Below, piece by piece: positions 63,511-64,000 of a stretch of 64,000 bases of DNA. Position 1 is the stretch's first letter. Every line of letters begins with the position of its first letter. Source of the stretch: Collinsella aerofaciens (GTDB lineage Bacteria > Actinomycetota > Coriobacteriia > Coriobacteriales > Coriobacteriaceae); contig NZ_WWSY01000001.1 in NCBI RefSeq assembly GCF_009876115.1, forward strand, positions 294,993-358,992, written 5' to 3'. Both the position numbers and the translations under genes were made by a program. Under the pieces are notes generated by a model. It was not told the origin of the DNA. It made no database searches and worked only from the letters and a program-made list of their open reading frames with translations.

Positions 63511-64000
63511 CTAGCTCCTCGAATGTGCGACAAACTTGCTGTGGAGCAGACCGATCACAAAGGCAACTACGGCGACCGGCGCCCACGCGGCACCGATGTC
63601 TGCCAGCGGCAGCACATCAAACGGCAGCCACGCGCCCGCAAAGAACGCGTCGCGAACCGAGGTGATCACACTCTGCACCGCAACAACGCCGCCGACCCAG
63701 ACCCACACCTGCGGATGAGCGTCGCAAAAGCCGTGCACCAGGCCCATCAGTACCAGCACGATGGCAACGGGATACAAGGCGTTGAGCATGGGCACCGAGA
63801 ACATGAGGATCACGTCGAGGCCCACGTTGGAGAGCACGCACGAAAACGCAGCGAACACAAAGGCGAGAACCGCAAAGGGACGGCGCATGGCCTCCTCAGA
63901 GGCCTCCGCTCCCCCTTCGACCACATACGTCTCGCAGAAGTAACGCGAGCAGCAGCTGATGAGGCCGATACACACGTTCATGCAGGCGAGGAAGAAGATG
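63511..64000 (-). CDS. Branched-chain amino acid transporter BrnQ-like, 3' part
   Basis: The frame is open to the window edge, so the N-terminal two thirds are outside. Visible are the last helices of an LIVCS sodium-coupled permease: ACMNVCIGLISCCSRYFCETY, then RRPFAVLAFVFAAFSCVLSNVGLDVILMFSVPMLNALYPVAIVLVLMGL, and two more hydrophobic segments. The N-P-like helix break and SNVGLD match BrnQ proteins. Stop 12 bp before the tRNA promoter. Confidence 0.75.
   Translation of the reverse strand, partial: IFFLACMNVCIGLISCCSRYFCETYVVEGGAEASEEAMRRPFAVLAFVFAAFSCVLSNVGLDVILMFSVPMLNALYPVAIVLVLMGLVHGFCDAHPQVWVWVGGVVAVQSVITSVRDAFFAGAWLPFDVLPLADIGAAWAPVAVVAFVIGLLHSKFVAHSRS

Overview
The window looks like the chromosome of a Coriobacteriia gut anaerobe, most probably a Collinsella. 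This is inferred from a GC-rich background, a hydrogenase-4 type formate hydrogenlyase with a selenocysteine formate dehydrogenase, a complete selA/selB/selC set, RICIN-domain surface proteins and the protein sequences. No database search was possible.

Layout. (1) 1-0.95 kb: the 3' part of an IS110-type insertion sequence. (2) 1.0-3.4 kb: a secreted transglutaminase-like protein ending in two DNA-identical RICIN-like repeats. (3) 3.4-17.0 kb, all minus strand: a surface polysaccharide locus opened by a NusG-like antiterminator, then an initiating phosphoglycosyl transferase, phosphohexomutase, manC, a WecG-type transferase, glycosyltransferases (GT4, GT2, GT32, GT2, GT8), an acetyltransferase, a Wzy/EpsG-like polymerase and a Wzx flippase. 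The 3.4-10 kb part is visibly AT-rich and holds two gene remnants, a sign of repeated cassette exchange. (4) 17.3-33.1 kb: thrS, a zinc-ribbon membrane protein, a GlpA-like/FAD/DUF1667 oxidoreductase operon, an M24 peptidase, folC, valS, clpX-clpP-tig and tRNA-Leu. (5) 33.2-38.5 kb: a two-gene molybdenum hydroxylase and glutamate dehydrogenase.

(6) 38.7-61.4 kb, all minus strand: a selenium and formate block. hydN, fdhF (in-frame UGA read as Sec140, with a SECIS hairpin), hyfABCDEFGHI, hyfJ/hycH, hycI and focA form one formate hydrogenlyase operon ending in a strong terminator. Below it lie an orphan molybdopterin oxidoreductase, selA, selB, selC, a MobA-like gene and a DUF3343 gene. Formate entering through FocA is oxidised by FdhF; electrons pass through HydN/HyfA and HyfH/HyfI to the NiFe site of HyfG while HyfB-F form the membrane arm. 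SelA, SelB and tRNA-Sec supply the selenocysteine that FdhF needs. (7) 61.6-64 kb: a RelB/DinJ-like antitoxin with a PIN toxin, a palindrome-rich gap, tRNA-Gly and tRNA-Pro, and the end of a BrnQ-type transporter.

The most unusual structure is in the 19759-20324 gap between divergent genes: eight 15-bp repeats placed exactly every 40 bp in alternating orientation, separated by seven unrelated 25-bp spacers (19859-20153). A second family of exactly 67-bp palindromes (22-bp arms, 23-bp variable loop) occurs four times plus one half copy, each full copy just downstream of a stop codon.
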